Shown: in pieces, positions 1 through 9,717 of the stretch
How the letters are laid out: each line of letters begins with the position of its first letter
Position numbering within the stretch: position 1 is the stretch's first letter
Source: Methanobrevibacter sp.
GTDB taxonomy: Archaea; Methanobacteriota; Methanobacteria; Methanobacteriales; Methanobacteriaceae
Length of the DNA stretch: 33,034 nucleotides
Assembly (NCBI RefSeq): GCF_017447225.1
Contig: NZ_JAFSNZ010000003.1
Location: 1 to 33,034, forward strand
Direction of reading: 5' to 3'
The notes under the pieces: model-generated
Databases searched by the model: none
Told to the model about the DNA's origin: nothing
The model's input: the letters and a program-made list of their open reading frames with translations, nothing else
Translations under genes and position numbers: made by a program

Positions 1-399
1 AATTTGTCACTGTATGTGACCCCGTTCTATAATTTGTCATGCCGCAAAGGTAGCACTTTTATACAAACTAAAGTAGCCGCAATAAATTGCGGGGTTTTAA
101 CCTCACATTAGATAATAAAAACGGCACCTTCTCACTTTAAATGAAAAAAATGAAGTACAAACAAAAAAAGTACTCCACTGACTAATACACTTTTGTCGCC
201 AAACAACAGGAGAAGTCAGTACATGGACACTAACTAGTGATAATGATGCCGTTGTTCTGTTTTCATCTTGGTTACAAAAGTAGAGCTATTCCAGCACAAA
301 TCAAGTAACGATTAGAACGAAATAATTGTCATTTAGTCGGTTTATTGTGAACTATTTGGACAATAAAACCTATTTTTGTAGGCAAAATGACCGAAAAAC
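1..399. other. Non-coding region upstream of the AraC-type gene (Bacteroidetes-like segment)
   Basis: I recognise no gene here. A 9-bp direct repeat (AATTTGTCA) occurs at 1-9 and 31-39. A GC-rich hairpin at 77-92 is listed separately. A short inverted repeat, CACTA-AC-TAGTG, sits near 228-239. TATTTTTG at 371-378 fits the Bacteroidetes -7 consensus TAnnTTTG and lies 21 bp before the ATG at 400, but no TTTG element at the usual spacing is clear, so the promoter is only a candidate. The window edge cuts off whatever lies to the left. Confidence 0.4.
77..98 (+). terminator. Candidate intrinsic terminator of an off-window gene
   Basis: CCGCAAT and ATTGCGG form a perfect 7-bp inverted repeat (77-83 and 86-92) around a 2-base centre, followed by GG and four T. 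This looks like a short rho-independent terminator for a plus-strand gene ending left of the window. The T-run is short, so it could simply be an operator or chance hairpin. Confidence 0.35.
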
Positions 400-1254
400 A
401 TGGAAAAGCAGCCACATGCCTTGGAGGAAATAAGAGACCAGATTAAAAAGCATGGTCTAATGATATTTGATAACATCAACCGAGTGCCTATTTACGAGAA
501 AGCCTACGCATCACCATTTTTCGTACTTTGGCTAACTCATCAGGGGTGTCTGAAAAACCTTTTTGATAAGCAACAAAAGGAATTCCATCAACATGACGTT
601 GTCGTAATGCCTCCCGGTCACGTGATGGAGATAAAAGAGTCGAGCGACGATTATTTGGTTTCATTGCTCGTCATCTCACCTAGTTATCTCCAAAACCTGA
701 AGCATATCTATCCTGTCTATTTCGAGCATGTCGAATACCGATACAATTCCGTTTTCCATCTGAGTGATGAACAATACGAAGGCATGAAAGGGCATTTCAT
801 GATGCTCCAAGCCATCAGTCAATTGAGCCATCCTGAGCGTGACGAATTATTGATCAAGCAAATGGAGATAGGAACGCATTTGATGGAAATATACCTACAA
901 GAAAACGGCTTAACGGCACCGGAACTCACCCCTGCCCAACAATTGGTTAACCGCTTTAAAAACAGCTTTGTCAACCATTTCCAAGAAAGCCGCGAGGTGC
1001 AGTATTATGCCCATCTTCTTTGTTTGTCGCCCAAATACTTTGGCAGCATCATCAAGAAACAAACCGGCATTAGCGCCAATGAATGGATTACGGGCTATGT
1101 TATCGTTCAAGCCAAGTCATTACTTCGCCACAGCAGCAACCTCAACATCCAGCAAATCAGCCAGCAGCTTGGCTTTTCCGACCCAGCTGCATTCACCCGC
1201 TATTTTAAGACGAATGCTGGGATGACACCTAAGGAATACCGAGAGAAACAATAA
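400..1254 (+). CDS. AraC-family transcriptional regulator
   Basis: A 284-residue DNA-binding regulator, expected to act in the cytoplasm as a ligand-responsive activator. The N-terminal half (about 20-165) looks like the cupin-like sensing domain of the family, with HQHDVVVMPPGH near 63-74 in the usual strand pattern. The C-terminal 100 residues (about 182-284) are the two-helix-turn-helix AraC domain. The second helix region holds the signature LGFSDPAAFTRYFK (257-270), followed by GMTPKEYR. The start at 400 gives a full-length family member. The gene is convergent with leuS and separated from it by a 28-bp palindrome. The GC-rich codon choice matches leuS and not the archaeal part of the window. 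The effector and targets cannot be read from sequence. Taxonomic style points to Prevotella or a related Bacteroidetes genus. Confidence 0.9.
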   Translation: MEKQPHALEEIRDQIKKHGLMIFDNINRVPIYEKAYASPFFVLWLTHQGCLKNLFDKQQKEFHQHDVVVMPPGHVMEIKESSDDYLVSLLVISPSYLQNLKHIYPVYFEHVEYRYNSVFHLSDEQYEGMKGHFMMLQAISQLSHPERDELLIKQMEIGTHLMEIYLQENGLTAPELTPAQQLVNRFKNSFVNHFQESREVQYYAHLLCLSPKYFGSIIKKQTGISANEWITGYVIVQAKSLLRHSSNLNIQQISQQLGFSDPAAFTRYFKTNAGMTPKEYREKQ

Positions 1255-1263
1255 AATAATTGA

Positions 1264-1291
1264 GTAGAGACGTAGCGCGCTACGTCTCTAC
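1264..1291. repeat. Perfect 28-bp palindrome, REP-like or bidirectional terminator
   Basis: GTAGAGACGTAGCG at 1264-1277 is followed directly by its exact reverse complement at 1278-1291. It occupies most of the 44-bp gap between the convergent AraC-type gene and leuS, so it can end transcription from both sides. I recall similar GTAGAGACGTAGC palindromes scattered between genes in Bacteroidetes genomes, which would make this a repeated extragenic element, but copy number cannot be judged from one window. Confidence 0.7.
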
Positions 1292-1298
1292 AAATTGA

Positions 1299-4238
1299 TT
1301 ATCCTATAACGATATTCACAATCTTCTTCGGCACATAAATGACTTTGCGTATCTGCTTGCCCTCAATCCACTTGGCGGCTTCGGGGGCAGCGAGCACGGC
1401 GGCTTGCACCTCGTCTTGACTCATCGTGACGGGCAACTCCATATTAAAGCGCATCTTGCCATTGAAGCTGATGGGATAGTTGAAGCTGTTCTCTACCGTC
1501 TTACTCTCGTCGTAAACAGGGAACGTGGCATTCACCACTGAGGTCTCATGACCCATCAAGTGCCAAAGTTCTTCTGCAATGTGCGGGGCGTAAGGCGAAA
1601 TCATAATAACCATAGGCTCAAGCACTTCGCGTTTGTCACACTTGAGGTCGGCCAGCTCGTTGACGCAAATCATGAAGGCCGAAACCACCGTGTTGAACGA
1701 GATGCTCTCGATGCCTTCCTCCTCCTTCTTGATAAGCTTGTGCAGGCTTTTTAGCTCAGGTGGTGTGGCTGGCTCATCTCTCACGCAGAACTCATTGTTT
1801 TCGTTGTGGAAGAGCCTCCAGAACTTGCGCACAAAACGGAACGTGCCTTCGATGCCTTGCACATCCCATGGCTTGGACTGCTCCAAAGGACCAAGGAACA
1901 TCTCATAGAGACGCAATGTGTCGGCACCGTATTTCTCCACAAGGTCATCGGGGTTCTGCACGTTGAATTTCGATTTTGACATCTTCTCAATCTCCATGCC
2001 ACAGACATATACATCCTTGCCCTCGTCATCCTTCTCAAAGATAAACTGGGCATCGTGCAGGTCGTCGCGCCAGGCTCGGAAAGCCTCAATGTCAAGGACG
2101 TCACAGACCTCACCATTGATAACTGGCTTGCTGATCATATTGATGTCCACATGCACCTTATCAGTAAACTCCTCACGGTCGGGTATGTTCTTGGATACAT
2201 ATATTCTACCGCCTTTGTAGGCCTCGCCTTCGACGAAAGCAGGCACTTCTTTGCCGGCAACCAAGTCCTTGATCTTTTGCTCCACCTTGTCCGTGCCATT
2301 AATATAGTCATTCACCACATCAACAATCGGCACCAGTAAGAGTTTGTAACCCTTCTCGGCAGCATAATCCTGCCAAGGCTCGGCCACCTTTTCAAGATTG
2401 CCCATGCGGTTGATTTCGATGAGGATACCCTTCTCAGGACAGAAGAAGTCGAAACGACGGCGACCGTCCTTGAAATCCTTTTCGAACTTCACGCCCAGTT
2501 TATTGTCCTTGATGAGACGCCAAACGCCATATTCGCAAAGTTTCTCCATGTTGGCACGATAGGCGAAGCTCGAACGGCCTTGGATCATGCCCTGGTTGAT
2601 CATCCTTTGGAAAGGCTCGTCCTTGCACGACAGGCCAATATCATACAAAAACTTGCACCAGAAACGACTGTAAATCAGATGGCCGGTGGCATGTTCGGCA
2701 CCGCCGATATAAAGGTCCACATTCTGCCAATAGTCATTGGCTTCGCGGCTGAAGTATTCCTTATCGTTATGTGGGTCTTCGTAGCGGAAATAGTAACCAC
2801 TGGAACCAGCAAAGCCAGGCATGGTGTTGGTCTCGATGGGATAGCCTTCCTCAGTAACCCAGTTCTTGGCACGGGCCAAAGGTGGCTCACCTGTCTCGGT
2901 GGGTTTGTATTCGCTGATGGCAGGCAATTCAAGCGGCAGCTTCGACTCGTCCATGGCGTATGGCATGCCATCCTTGTAATAAATCGGGAAAGGCTCGCCC
3001 CAGTAACGCTGACGGCTGAAGATGGCATCGCGCAGGCGGTAGTTAGTCTTGCCCGTACCGACGCCGAGTTTCTCCAGTTCCTCAATCATGCGCTCGATGG
3101 CTTTCTTGACGGTCAAACCGTTGAGGAAGCCCGAGTTGACGAGTTCGCCCTCCTTTGCATCAAAGCTCTCCTCCCAAGTGGAAGGATCAGTGGCCTCGGT
3201 GCCGGGCTTCTTCACCACTTGGATGATAGGCAGGTTGAAATGACGGGCGAAAGCGAAGTCGCGGCTGTCATGGGCAGGCACGGCCATGATGGCACCTGTG
3301 CCGTAACCCATTAAAACGTAGTCTGCAATCCAGATGGGCAACTTGGCACCCGTGATGGGGTTGATGCCATAGGCACCCGTGAAGGCACCACTCACCTTAC
3401 GAACCTCAGCCATACGCTCACGCTCGCTGCGATTCTTGGTGCGGGTGATATATTCTTCCACCTCAGCGCGTTGCTCAGGTGTGGTGATTTCCTTTACCAG
3501 TTCATGCTCAGGAGCCAGCACCATAAAGGTCGTGCCAAACAAGGTATCAGCACGAGTCGTAAATACCTCTAAATCGATATCTTTACCCTCAACCTTGAAG
3601 ATGACGGAAGCACCCATCGACTTGCCAATCCAGTTGCGTTGCAGGTCCTTCACCGACTCGCTCCAAGCCACAGTTTCAAGACCTTGAAGCAAACGGTCAG
3701 CGTAGGCGGTGATGCGGAGTTGCCACTGCTTCATCGACTTGCGTTCCACAGGGAAGCCGCCACGCACGGAGAGGCCGTCGGCCACCTCGTCGTTGGCGAG
3801 CACCGTACCCAGGCCAGGGCACCAATTCACCATAGCCTCAGCCTGATAGGCAAGGCGGTAGTTCATCAGTACCTCTTGCTGTTGCTTCTCGCTCATAGCT
3901 TTCCACTCGTCGGAGGTGAAGTTCAGCGGCTTGCTCTCAGCCACATTGAGGCCTTCAGTACCTTTTTCCTCAAAGCGGGCAATCAATTTGCTGATGGGTT
4001 GGGCTTTCTGGCAACCGTTGCAGTAGAACGAGTTGAACAGCTGGAGGAATGTCCATTGCGTCCACTTGTAATAGCTCGGCTCGCAGGTGCGCACCTCGCG
4101 GTCCCAGTCGTAGCAGAAACCAATCTTGTCCATCTGCTCGCGATAACGGTTGATGTTCTTCTCAGTCGTCACAGCAGGGTGAGTACCCGTTTGGATGGCG
4201 TATTGCTCGGCGGGCAGACCGTAGGCATCGTAGCCCAT
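1299..4238 (-). CDS. leuS: Leucyl-tRNA synthetase, N-terminally truncated, with inserted nuclease-like segment
   Basis: A class I aminoacyl-tRNA synthetase that charges tRNA-Leu. The visible 979 residues start at [16 protein letters not shown], which in complete bacterial LeuS follows about 70-80 residues including the HIGH (HVGH) motif. That part is missing because the sequence switches genome at 4238/4239. The connective-peptide editing domain is present, with its threonine-rich [11 protein letters not shown] (227-237) and [17 protein letters not shown] (313-329). The KMSKS loop is intact at 752-757, and the anticodon-binding and C-terminal regions follow to residue 979. Residues about 563-672, just before KMSKS, hold an extra DUF559-like block, listed separately. 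Adding about 75 and removing about 110 residues gives close to the 940 or so expected for Bacteroidetes LeuS. The first Met shown is internal, not a real start. Confidence 0.95.
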   Translation of the reverse strand: MGYDAYGLPAEQYAIQTGTHPAVTTEKNINRYREQMDKIGFCYDWDREVRTCEPSYYKWTQWTFLQLFNSFYCNGCQKAQPISKLIARFEEKGTEGLNVAESKPLNFTSDEWKAMSEKQQQEVLMNYRLAYQAEAMVNWCPGLGTVLANDEVADGLSVRGGFPVERKSMKQWQLRITAYADRLLQGLETVAWSESVKDLQRNWIGKSMGASVIFKVEGKDIDLEVFTTRADTLFGTTFMVLAPEHELVKEITTPEQRAEVEEYITRTKNRSERERMAEVRKVSGAFTGAYGINPITGAKLPIWIADYVLMGYGTGAIMAVPAHDSRDFAFARHFNLPIIQVVKKPGTEATDPSTWEESFDAKEGELVNSGFLNGLTVKKAIERMIEELEKLGVGTGKTNYRLRDAIFSRQRYWGEPFPIYYKDGMPYAMDESKLPLELPAISEYKPTETGEPPLARAKNWVTEEGYPIETNTMPGFAGSSGYYFRYEDPHNDKEYFSREANDYWQNVDLYIGGAEHATGHLIYSRFWCKFLYDIGLSCKDEPFQRMINQGMIQGRSSFAYRANMEKLCEYGVWRLIKDNKLGVKFEKDFKDGRRRFDFFCPEKGILIEINRMGNLEKVAEPWQDYAAEKGYKLLLVPIVDVVNDYINGTDKVEQKIKDLVAGKEVPAFVEGEAYKGGRIYVSKNIPDREEFTDKVHVDINMISKPVINGEVCDVLDIEAFRAWRDDLHDAQFIFEKDDEGKDVYVCGMEIEKMSKSKFNVQNPDDLVEKYGADTLRLYEMFLGPLEQSKPWDVQGIEGTFRFVRKFWRLFHNENNEFCVRDEPATPPELKSLHKLIKKEEEGIESISFNTVVSAFMICVNELADLKCDKREVLEPMVIMISPYAPHIAEELWHLMGHETSVVNATFPVYDESKTVENSFNYPISFNGKMRFNMELPVTMSQDEVQAAVLAAPEAAKWIEGKQIRKVIYVPKKIVNIVIG
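2223..2552 (-). other. DUF559-like (PD-(D/E)XK nuclease fold) insertion within LeuS
   Basis: This covers LeuS residues about 563-672 as numbered from the visible start. The order of features resembles DUF559/Vsr-like domains: a helix with [11 protein letters not shown], then [10 protein letters not shown], a strand [12 protein letters not shown], a strand ILIEIN, and finally a helix and strand ending [13 protein letters not shown]. In DUF559 proteins the corresponding strands are roughly VDFxCPExxLxxELDG. Here D597 and E608 are kept, but the residue after EI is N610, and the usual DG..H stretch is replaced by RMG, so nuclease activity is doubtful. The block sits where bacterial LeuS carries its leucine-specific domain before KMSKS. 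The reading frame is unbroken and the flanking LeuS sequence resumes at about VHVDIN. The family assignment is from pattern memory, not a search. Confidence 0.6.
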
Positions 4239-4239
4239 T
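4238..4239. other. Junction between Bacteroidetes-like and Methanobrevibacter-like DNA
   Basis: The last leuS base is 4238 (the Met of the conserved [11 protein letters not shown] stretch), and the adhesin frame becomes sensible from TAT at 4239 (YVNGSV). Neither gene has its own start. Composition changes sharply: 39 of 60 bases are G or C at 3721-3780, against 18 of 60 at 4381-4440. No insertion sequence, tRNA, attachment-site repeat or integrase lies at the join. A chimeric assembly, or a ligation or template-switch artefact, explains this better than transfer. Confidence 0.85.
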
Positions 4240-7200
4240 ATGTTAATGGTTCTGTAATGGAAAGAGGTAATGGAAGCGTTGAAAGTCCATATTCAACAAT
4301 CTCGGATGCTGTAAGTTCGGCTAATGATGGAGATATTATTTTAATCGCTTCCGGAAAGTATTCAGGTAATGGTAATGTTGCCATAACAATAGATAAGGAA
4401 ATTATAATAACGTCTTATGGTGATGAGGATGTTATTTTGGATGGTGAATCCACCTCTTCGATTTTTTATGTTACCTCAAGCAATGTGGTAATTGATGGAT
4501 TGACTTTTATAAATGGAAATGCTATAAATGGTGCGGCGATTTATTATGAATCCGGTTCTAAAAACAATATAATCAATAATTCAAAATTCATTAATAATTA
4601 TGCATCTTCCTGTGCGGGAGCAGTATTTTACGATTCAGGTGAAAACTCTCAGATTTTAAATTCTGTTTTTGAAAACAACAGTGCATATTATGGTGGAGCT
4701 ATCCTTTATTTGTATGATTCAAGCGATAATGTAATTTCCAATACTAACTTCACTGGAAATAATGCATTTTCTGATAATGGTGGTGCGATTTACTATTTTT
4801 ACGGTTCTTCAAATTGTCTTTTTAACAACACTCAATTTGAGGCAAATACTGCTTTATATAATGGTGGAGCAATTTATTATTATTGGACAGTAAGCAATAT
4901 AAGCTTCATCGAATCTTCTTTTAAAAATAATAAAGCTAATTATGGAAGTGCCATCTATGCATGGTATGTTGATAGCTTAACTTTGAATAACAGCATTTTT
5001 GAAGATAATAAAGCCGTTTCTAACAGTTTATCCTCATCCGTGGATAAATTCAATAAAAGTATTTCCGCTGAATTTCAGGGTGGAAACAATATAATGAATG
5101 CGATATGTTCAGAGAGCTTGGATAATTATGATGTTTTCAATGTCACTTTTTGGAATGAGAATGGATTGGCAAACACTGAAAATTCTAATCTGACGTGCAG
5201 TTATTATGCATCCGGTCAGAATATTACCTGTGAAATCTATGATTCAGTTACTAATGAGTGTATTTTCAATGAAACAAAATCCAGTGATGAGAATGGTAGC
5301 GTAATCTTTGATTATTCTTTTGTTTCATCCGAAAACATTCTTAATTATAATATATATCATAGTGATGATGCTTATTATACTTTCATAGAGACTTCAGGTG
5401 AATTCAATCCGATAATAGGTGATTTTGAAGCATTACAGAATTTAATTGATAAATCCGGTGAAAATGAGGTTATTGATCTTACACGCAATTACACTTACAC
5501 TATTGGCGTTGATACAATTACTGAAGGAATTAATATAAATAAGAATAATCTAACAATTAACGGTAATGGATATGTTATAGATGCATTAGGCCAAAGCAGA
5601 ATATTTTATATTCAATCACAATCATTTAATTTAAATAATATAACTCTAGCTAATGGATATTCCTCTTCCAATGGTGGAGCAGTATATGCCGGCAGTGATT
5701 TGTCCGGCAGCACTTTTGATAATGTCAATTTTGAGAATAATTCCGCTAAAAATGGTGGGGCAGTATACTTTGCTAAAAATGCTGTTAATAATACATTTTC
5801 CAATTCCAAATTCACTGATTCCAAGGCAACTGCAGGGGGTGCAGTCAATGCTGCAGGCAGTTTCAATGAGAATATTATCACTAACACAACATTTTCAAAT
5901 AACAGTGTAAATGCTATATATTTAAGGTACAGTTCCAACAATCAATTCGTCAATTCCTGTTTCATTAACAATTCTCGTGCTATTAATTTCTATGGACAAT
6001 CAAAAGGAAATAAATTCATCAATTCAACTTTTGTTAACAATAGTGCATCAAAAAACGGTGGAGCGTTATGCTTTAAAGATGTGGATTCCAACGAATTCAT
6101 CAATGTAACTTTTGAGAATAATTCTGTTACCTCTAAAGGTGGTGCAATGTTTTTCGAAGGCACAGTTAAAAATATAACTATTACAAACACGGCTTTTGAA
6201 AATAATTCCGCCACTTCAAATGGTGGAGCTATTGCTTTTGATGAAGATAGTGAGTTCACTGGTAGCGTATTTGAGAATGTGTCTTTCATTAACAATAGGG
6301 GAGTTTATGGAGGTTCAATTTACTGCGATAATGTTGAACTGACTGATATTGCTGTTTCAAATTCCAGATTTATCAATAACTCTGCTAAAAACGGAGGTGC
6401 AATATCCTATGTTGGATGTATTATAGAGAATATGGATTATGTGAATGTATCATTCATAGGTAATGTCCATAATGCATCTTCAGGATCAACAACTGGTGGT
6501 GGTGCAATTTCATATTATGCATCAACAACATCCTCTAATGAAAGAATAATCAATTCAACATTCATCAGTAACTCTGCAACTTATGGTGGTGGCGCAATTT
6601 ATTACTACAGCAGTTCATCAACAGACTATTCCATAATCAACACCACTTTCGTTAATAATTCCGCCACACATTATGCTGGAGCTATTTATTTGGGATCCAT
6701 GTCAAACGGTAAAATTAACAATATAACATGCATCAATAACTCAGCGGCAAGCGGTGGGGCAATTTACTTCATTAGGGATTGTCATGATAATGAAATTTCA
6801 AATTCTCTTTTCGTAAACAATTCCGTTAATGCAATAAGGTATTACAATGGCCCTAGCAACGATAATATAATCAATTCAGTATTCATCGACAATGGAGATG
6901 ATGAAATTATTTATTCCTCATCAAGCACATTGTCTGCAAACTATAACTGGTTTGGAAATAATGCAAGCAATTTCAACGCAAGGCCTTATGTGAGTTCAAA
7001 TATTAATATAACAAACTGGATGTTCTTAAATGCAACGGTCTCCAATAACACGGTTTATGTGGGTGATGAAAATAGTATTATTTTTGTTCTTGAGGTGTAC
7101 GATTCTAATTCCGAAGCCATAATTGACGAGCAGTATCAAAACATTAATTGGATTAATTTAAATTTGACATCATATAATGAAAGCTTATCTAAAAATAATT

Positions 7201-9650
7201 CATTTATTAATGATGATATTGAATTTTTAGCTTCTGATGATGGAACCGGCAATATCACAGCCAGATATTTCACATCAGAATATACGGTAGAATTTTCAAA
7301 TATCAAATATAATTCCAGTGTTTTTATTGATGATGTTAACAGCACTTACGGAACTGCAATTAACATAACTGCTAACTGTACTAATGCTTTAGGAATTGAA
7401 GCAGTTTTGCTTGATGAAAATGGAACTGACATTTCAGGGGATTATCTTGAAATCAATGGATTCAATATCACAATTTCTGTCATTGATGTGGGCAGATATA
7501 CTCTGAATGTTACGACTATCGTAGGTAACAATTCTTATTCCAGCTCCAATTCAAGTATTATAACTGTCAGCAAGGCGAATTCTACGGTCAATATTGAGGA
7601 TGTTGTCGTTAATTATGGTGAAATAATTGATGTTGTTGTTAGTTGTGAAAATGTTTCCAACATCTCTGCAGTTCTCTATGACAGTTTAGGAAATGTTGTT
7701 TATTCCAATATGTCTGTTGATGGATTCAATATCTCCATATCTAATCTGACTGTGGGTAACTATACATTAAACGTCACGGCCATTGTGGATAATAATTATA
7801 ATGGGTCTTTCAATTCAAGCAGGATTACCGTAAATAAAGCTAATGCAACTTTAATTATTAATTCAACAGGAGATATTGATCCTACTGAAGAAGAGATAAT
7901 TTCTGTTTCATTGTCTGGTGATGTTGATGGCAGTCTTGTCTATTACATCAATGGAGACTATTGTGGAAGTGTCGAAAACAATACTGTCGTACTAAATAAC
8001 CTGACTGAAGGCAACTACACTGTCGTCATCGCTCTTGTCAACGACACTAATTATAATGAATGCTCTAATTATACAACATTCAGCGTAAATAAGGTCAATT
8101 CAACGGTTGATGTTTATGTGGAAAATATCAATGTCGGTGAAAATGCAACAGTATCCATATTGTTGCCTGGTGATGCAAGCGGTAATGTCACATTTGGCTT
8201 AAATGGTAACTATACTGTCATCGATATTAATGAAAGCACTGTTTTCGGATTGAATGGTGTTTTAAGCATGCCTATTGTTTTAAATTCCCTTGCTGCTGGA
8301 AATTATTCTGTTGAAGTCACGTATAATGGAAACTCAAAATATTACAAATCCGATTCAAGTGCAAATTTCACTGTCAATAAGATATCTGATTACAATATAT
8401 CTTATATTTATGATGGACTTCTAAACGTTTCCCTTCCTCAGGATGCCGCTGGAAACGTGTCAGTTCAAATAGATAATTATACTTATGTCTCCCCAATAAA
8501 TGAAGGCGTTGCATCAATCAACCTTTCTGATTTGGCTGCTGGAGATTATAATATAACGATTACTTATGATGGTGATGACATTTATAGTCCAATCGCAATA
8601 ACAGGCAACATTTCAGTCCCGATTAAATATATGTTGATTGCCAATGATCTGGAAAAGTATTATGGCGGAAATGAAAGGTTTTACGCATATCTATATGATG
8701 AAAACGGATCTCCAATAGCTAATGAGAATATTACTATTTCAATAAATGGAGTATCATATGTAAAAACCAGTGATGAGAATGGTTCTGTATCAATTGGTAT
8801 AAACCTGAATTGTGGAGAATATGCAGTTTCAACATCATATGGCGAATTAACTTTAAATTCCACAGTCACTGTCTTATCCACAGTCATCGGTAATGATATA
8901 GTAAAAGTCTTTAGAAATGACACTCAGTATTGTGCAACATTTTTAGATTCATCAGGAAACTATTTGCCAAACGGCACTGAAGTGATATTCAACATTAACG
9001 GTGTTTTCTACACTCGTTTGGTAAATGATGAGGGTAAATCCAAGTTAAACATTAATCTGAATAGTGGTGAGTATATCATAACAGCAACAAATCCTGTTAC
9101 CGGACAAAACTATTCGAATAGTATTAAAGTCACACCTAGAATAACTGAAAACACAGATCTTGTCAAATATTTCAAGAACGATTCACAATATGTTGTAAGG
9201 CTAATTGGGGATGATGGAAATCCTGTGGGTTCCGGTGAAATGGTTACCTTTAATATTAACGGAGTATTCTATAACAGAACTACCAACGAATCAGGATATG
9301 CAAAACTGAATATCAATCTATATTCTGGAGATTATGTTATCACTGCAGAATATAAAGGATTTAAAGTATCCAATAATATCACAGTCTTGCCTATTCTTTA
9401 TGCAGAAGATCTTGTGATGTCATATATGGACGGCACAACTTTTAATGCAAAACTCCTTGATGGTCATGGGGACGCATTTGCCAATGAAAAAGTTCAGTTC
9501 AACATTAATGGTGTACTTTATTATAGGGCCACGAATTCATCAGGCATTGCTAAGTTGAACATTAATCTAATGCCTGGCGAATATGTTATAACTTCCTCTT
9601 ATGGGGATTATAATATTGCAAACACAATCTTAATTAGGGAAGTTCAGTGA
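4239..9650 (+). CDS. Adhesin-like surface protein 1, N-terminally truncated
   Basis: About 1,803 residues of a giant Asn/Ser-rich secreted protein of the Methanobrevibacter adhesin-like type. From 4239 to about 7010 there are parallel beta-helix repeats of the polymorphic-membrane-protein style. They show many copies of N-N-S-A followed by a few residues and GGAI(Y/F), with [19 protein letters not shown] near the start typical of the first helix coil. From about 7320 to 8630 come several immunoglobulin-like repeats, ending in motifs such as GNYTLNVTA. The last 340 residues are four repeats listed separately. There is no LPxTG motif and no C-terminal membrane helix. The signal peptide and true start are lost at the junction. 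A TGA at 9648-9650 ends the gene inside a terminator hairpin. It is likely surface-exposed and may contact other cells or host material. No ligand can be inferred. Confidence 0.85.
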   Translation, partial: YVNGSVMERGNGSVESPYSTISDAVSSANDGDIILIASGKYSGNGNVAITIDKEIIITSYGDEDVILDGESTSSIFYVTSSNVVIDGLTFINGNAINGAAIYYESGSKNNIINNSKFINNYASSCAGAVFYDSGENSQILNSVFENNSAYYGGAILYLYDSSDNVISNTNFTGNNAFSDNGGAIYYFYGSSNCLFNNTQFEANTALYNGGAIYYYWTVSNISFIESSFKNNKANYGSAIYAWYVDSLTLNNSIFEDNKAVSNSLSSSVDKFNKSISAEFQGGNNIMNAICSESLDNYDVFNVTFWNENGLANTENSNLTCSYYASGQNITCEIYDSVTNECIFNETKSSDENGSVIFDYSFVSSENILNYNIYHSDDAYYTFIETSGEFNPIIGDFEALQNLIDKSGENEVIDLTRNYTYTIGVDTITEGININKNNLTINGNGYVIDALGQSRIFYIQSQSFNLNNITLANGYSSSNGGAVYAGSDLSGSTFDNVNFENNSAKNGGAVYFAKNAVNNTFSNSKFTDSKATAGGAVNAAGSFNENIITNTTFSNNSVNAIYLRYSSNNQFVNSCFINNSRAINFYGQSKGNKFINSTFVNNSASKNGGALCFKDVDSNEFINVTFENNSVTSKGGAMFFEGTVKNITITNTAFENNSATSNGGAIAFDEDSEFTGSVFENVSFINNRGVYGGSIYCDNVELTDIAVSNSRFINNSAKNGGAISYVGCIIENMDYVNVSFIGNVHNASSGSTTGGGAISYYASTTSSNERIINSTFISNSATYGGGAIYYYSSSSTDYSIINTTFVNNSATHYAGAIYLGSMSNGKINNITCINNSAASGGAIYFIRDCHDNEISNSLFVNNSVNAIRYYNGPSNDNIINSVFIDNGDDEIIYSSSSTLSANYNWFGNNASNFNARPYVSSNINITNWMFLNATVSNNTVYVGDENSIIFVLEVYDSNSEAIIDEQYQNINWINLNLTSYNESLSKNNSFINDDIEFLASDDGTGNITARYFTSEYTVEFSNIKYNSSVFIDDVNSTYGTAINITANCTNALGIEAVLLDENGTDISGDYLEINGFNITISVIDVGRYTLNVTTIVGNNSYSSSNSSIITVSKANSTVNIEDVVVNYGEIIDVVVSCENVSNISAVLYDSLGNVVYSNMSVDGFNISISNLTVGNYTLNVTAIVDNNYNGSFNSSRITVNKANATLIINSTGDIDPTEEEIISVSLSGDVDGSLVYYINGDYCGSVENNTVVLNNLTEGNYTVVIALVNDTNYNECSNYTTFSVNKVNSTVDVYVENINVGENATVSILLPGDASGNVTFGLNGNYTVIDINESTVFGLNGVLSMPIVLNSLAAGNYSVEVTYNGNSKYYKSDSSANFTVNKISDYNISYIYDGLLNVSLPQDAAGNVSVQIDNYTYVSPINEGVASINLSDLAAGDYNITITYDGDDIYSPIAITGNISVPIKYMLIANDLEKYYGGNERFYAYLYDENGSPIANENITISINGVSYVKTSDENGSVSIGINLNCGEYAVSTSYGELTLNSTVTVLSTVIGNDIVKVFRNDTQYCATFLDSSGNYLPNGTEVIFNINGVFYTRLVNDEGKSKLNINLNSGEYIITATNPVTGQNYSNSIKVTPRITENTDLVKYFKNDSQYVVRLIGDDGNPVGSGEMVTFNINGVFYNRTTNESGYAKLNINLYSGDYVITAEYKGFKVSNNITVLPILYAEDLVMSYMDGTTFNAKLLDGHGDAFANEKVQFNINGVLYYRATNSSGIAKLNINLMPGEYVITSSYGDYNIANTILIREVQ
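8631..9647 (+). repeat. Four tandem Ig-like C-terminal repeats of adhesin 1
   Basis: Four units of about 83-86 residues start at about 8631, 8886, 9144 and 9399. Each has a strand like [13 protein letters not shown], a central FNINGVFY and a closing KLNINLxSGEYIIT. Units 2-4 are close to each other and match units 2-4 of adhesin 2 even better, in the same order. They are probably beta-sandwich domains that hold the protein to, or project it from, the cell wall. The anchoring role is inference from their terminal position and conservation. Confidence 0.75.
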
Positions 9651-9677
9651 TTTATGAACTTACCTTTTCTTTTTTTG
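9641..9677 (+). terminator. Terminator of adhesin 1, hairpin around the stop codon
   Basis: AGTTCA at 9641-9646 pairs with TGAACT at 9655-9660, and the TGA stop lies in the loop. A pyrimidine-rich stretch with seven consecutive T follows to 9677. T-tracts are the main archaeal termination signal. The hairpin may add to it or stabilise the 3' end. Confidence 0.55.
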
Positions 9678-9684
9678 ATAAAAA

Positions 9685-9694
9685 TATTTATAAC
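9685..9694 (+). promoter_or_regulatory. TATA box of the M48 protease gene
   Basis: TATTTATAAC lies about 25-30 bp before the ATG at 9718. Archaeal transcription normally starts about 25 bp after the box centre, so the message would begin at or next to the start codon. No Shine-Dalgarno sequence is visible, which fits leaderless translation. Confidence 0.5.
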
Positions 9695-9717
9695 ATTTTA
9701 AACACAAAACTTTTATC

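Noticed and set aside
2223-2552. The LeuS insertion as an intein
   Set aside because: No N-terminal Cys/Ser splice block and no C-terminal His-Asn followed by Cys/Ser/Thr. The block is about 110 residues, below usual intein size, and resembles DUF559 instead.
2580-3314. A 244-codon open frame on the plus strand inside leuS
   Set aside because: It lies opposite the conserved catalytic and editing regions of leuS and shows no recognisable domain or start signal.
1-4238. Recent transfer of bacterial leuS and a regulator into a methanogen
   Set aside because: Both genes at the join are cut at the same base, no mobile element or attachment site is present, and a methanogen would already have its own archaeal LeuS. 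Misassembly is simpler.
4500-6900. CRISPR-like or DNA-level tandem repeats in adhesin 1
   Set aside because: The repeats are protein-level beta-helix motifs (GGAIYY, NNSA). Spacing and DNA sequence vary, with no direct repeats of constant length.
3639-9650. A single 2003-residue open frame on the plus strand
   Set aside because: Its first 200 codons are antisense to well-conserved leuS. Adhesin-like sequence only begins at 4239. The frame is an accident of the chimeric join.
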